Source: Candidatus Zhuqueibacterota bacterium
Lineage (GTDB): Bacteria > Zhuqueibacterota > Zhuqueibacteria > Thermofontimicrobiales > Thiofontviventaceae
Length of the DNA: 44,618 nt
Reading direction: 5' to 3'
Assembly (NCBI GenBank): GCA_016926625.1
Contig: JAFGOE010000049.1
Coordinates: 1-44,618, forward strand
A model generated the notes under the pieces. It was given only the letters and a program-made list of their open reading frames with translations. It searched no databases and was not told the DNA's origin. The translations under genes were made by a program, and so were the position numbers. The stretch's first letter is position 1. The number at the start of each line of letters is the position of its first letter. Below, in pieces: positions 44,188 through 44,618 of the stretch.

Positions 44188-44618
44188 ATGCAACCAAAAT
44201 TAAATATATTAAAACAGCGATTCAGCAATCTATCGAATCATCATCAGAAATTCCTGCGCATAATCGAAACGCACGGTGAGTCTCTGGTCGACCGCCTGGA
44301 ATCGAAAGGTAAGATCGATGATGTTCATCTCTGGAAGATATCCTCTAATTTTTCAGATGAGATGGATTGTATCATCGACGTAGCCGATGATTTGCAGGAG
44401 AAACTGACATTTCTTGGCTGCTACCATGCGTTTCAGATCCTGCACCTGAATATTCGTTCAATCGACCTTTTAATGTCCGATCTGGCTCAATCCAACGATA
44501 AACTATCGGTTTATAAAAACTTTATGCTCGATGTGGGTAAGCAGTTTCAGCAGCTGACTGCCACCTATATGGATAAGGTGATGAACTTGTTTTTTGAAGA
44601 ACGTCACTATCCGGAATA
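44188..44618 (+). CDS. Partial uncharacterised helical protein, cut by the window edge
   Basis: The frame is open from the ATG at 44188 to the last base, giving 143 residues, MQPKLNILKQRFSNLSNHHQ onward. It is strongly helical, with many Leu, His and Phe in amphipathic pattern (LQEKLTFLGCYHAFQILHLN) and no membrane segment or recognisable motif. Codon use matches its neighbours. It starts 152 nt after korC. The rest lies outside the window, so no function is offered. Confidence 0.6.
   Translation, partial: MQPKLNILKQRFSNLSNHHQKFLRIIETHGESLVDRLESKGKIDDVHLWKISSNFSDEMDCIIDVADDLQEKLTFLGCYHAFQILHLNIRSIDLLMSDLAQSNDKLSVYKNFMLDVGKQFQQLTATYMDKVMNLFFEERHYPE

Overview
The window looks like a bacterial chromosome from a Gram-negative, probably anaerobic lineage. 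The taxonomic guess is the FCB superphylum near Calditrichota/KSB1-type candidate phyla. That guess is inference: it rests on the mix of outer-membrane beta-barrels, lipoproteins, a 15-fold PKD protein, LysM/FecR proteins, a 2-oxoacid:ferredoxin oxidoreductase beside succinyl-CoA ligase, and moderately AT-rich DNA. Several genes have consensus-type promoters (TTGACA or TTGCAA/T, 16-17 bp, then TATATT or TATAAA), so housekeeping sigma recognition appears conventional.

Layout. (1) 269-7845, all minus strand: a signalling block read from the right. It holds an RsbW-like kinase, a STAS antagonist, an ECF sigma factor overlapping a single-pass anti-sigma factor, a membrane-anchored protein made of about 25 copies of a 12-residue repeat, a 1000-residue HExxH metalloprotease/propeller/beta-barrel protein, and a PrsW-type intramembrane protease. 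(2) 8752-18010, plus: a Cache/HAMP histidine kinase, a LysM-FecR exported protein and a giant PKD-repeat exported protein, ended by a clear terminator. (3) 18273-23628, plus: an ABC import operon of the TrpXYZ type (PF04392 binding proteins) with a permease fused to its own binding protein, a STAS protein with an unrecognised C-terminal domain, a frameshifted binding-protein remnant and an ATPase. (4) 23629-26277: an accessory stretch with an attC-like imperfect palindrome next to a hicAB toxin-antitoxin pair, tRNA-Thr(CGT) and a DUF4389 membrane protein. (5) 26623-34609, plus: a Fur-family regulator, a long-chain acyl-CoA synthetase, a MITE-like inverted-repeat element, a metallo-beta-lactamase-fold lipoprotein, an OmpA/beta-barrel protein and a PEGA/Ig-repeat lipoprotein. 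(6) 34902-44035: rpmB (minus), an apparently leaderless dusB, a cyclic-2,3-diphosphoglycerate-synthetase-like P-loop protein, carbamate kinase, sucC-sucD and a four-subunit korDABC-type oxidoreductase. A gene starting at 44188 runs off the right edge.

How the parts may work together. The most suggestive unit is region 1. In Bacillus, PrsW performs site-1 cleavage of the anti-sigma factor RsiW. Here a PrsW homologue lies in the same strand block as an ECF sigma/anti-sigma pair and a partner-switching pair, along with two unusual envelope proteins. Region 3 suggests an ABC importer coupled to a STAS signalling protein. Region 6 links 2-oxoglutarate (or related oxoacid), succinyl-CoA and succinate with ferredoxin.

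At least four intergenic regions contain short, protein-like but frameshifted or start-less minus-strand reading frames (near 23900, 27200, 30600 and 41050). They look like decayed genes and explain much of the apparently empty DNA. Calls were made by eye from motifs; no database search or structure prediction was run.
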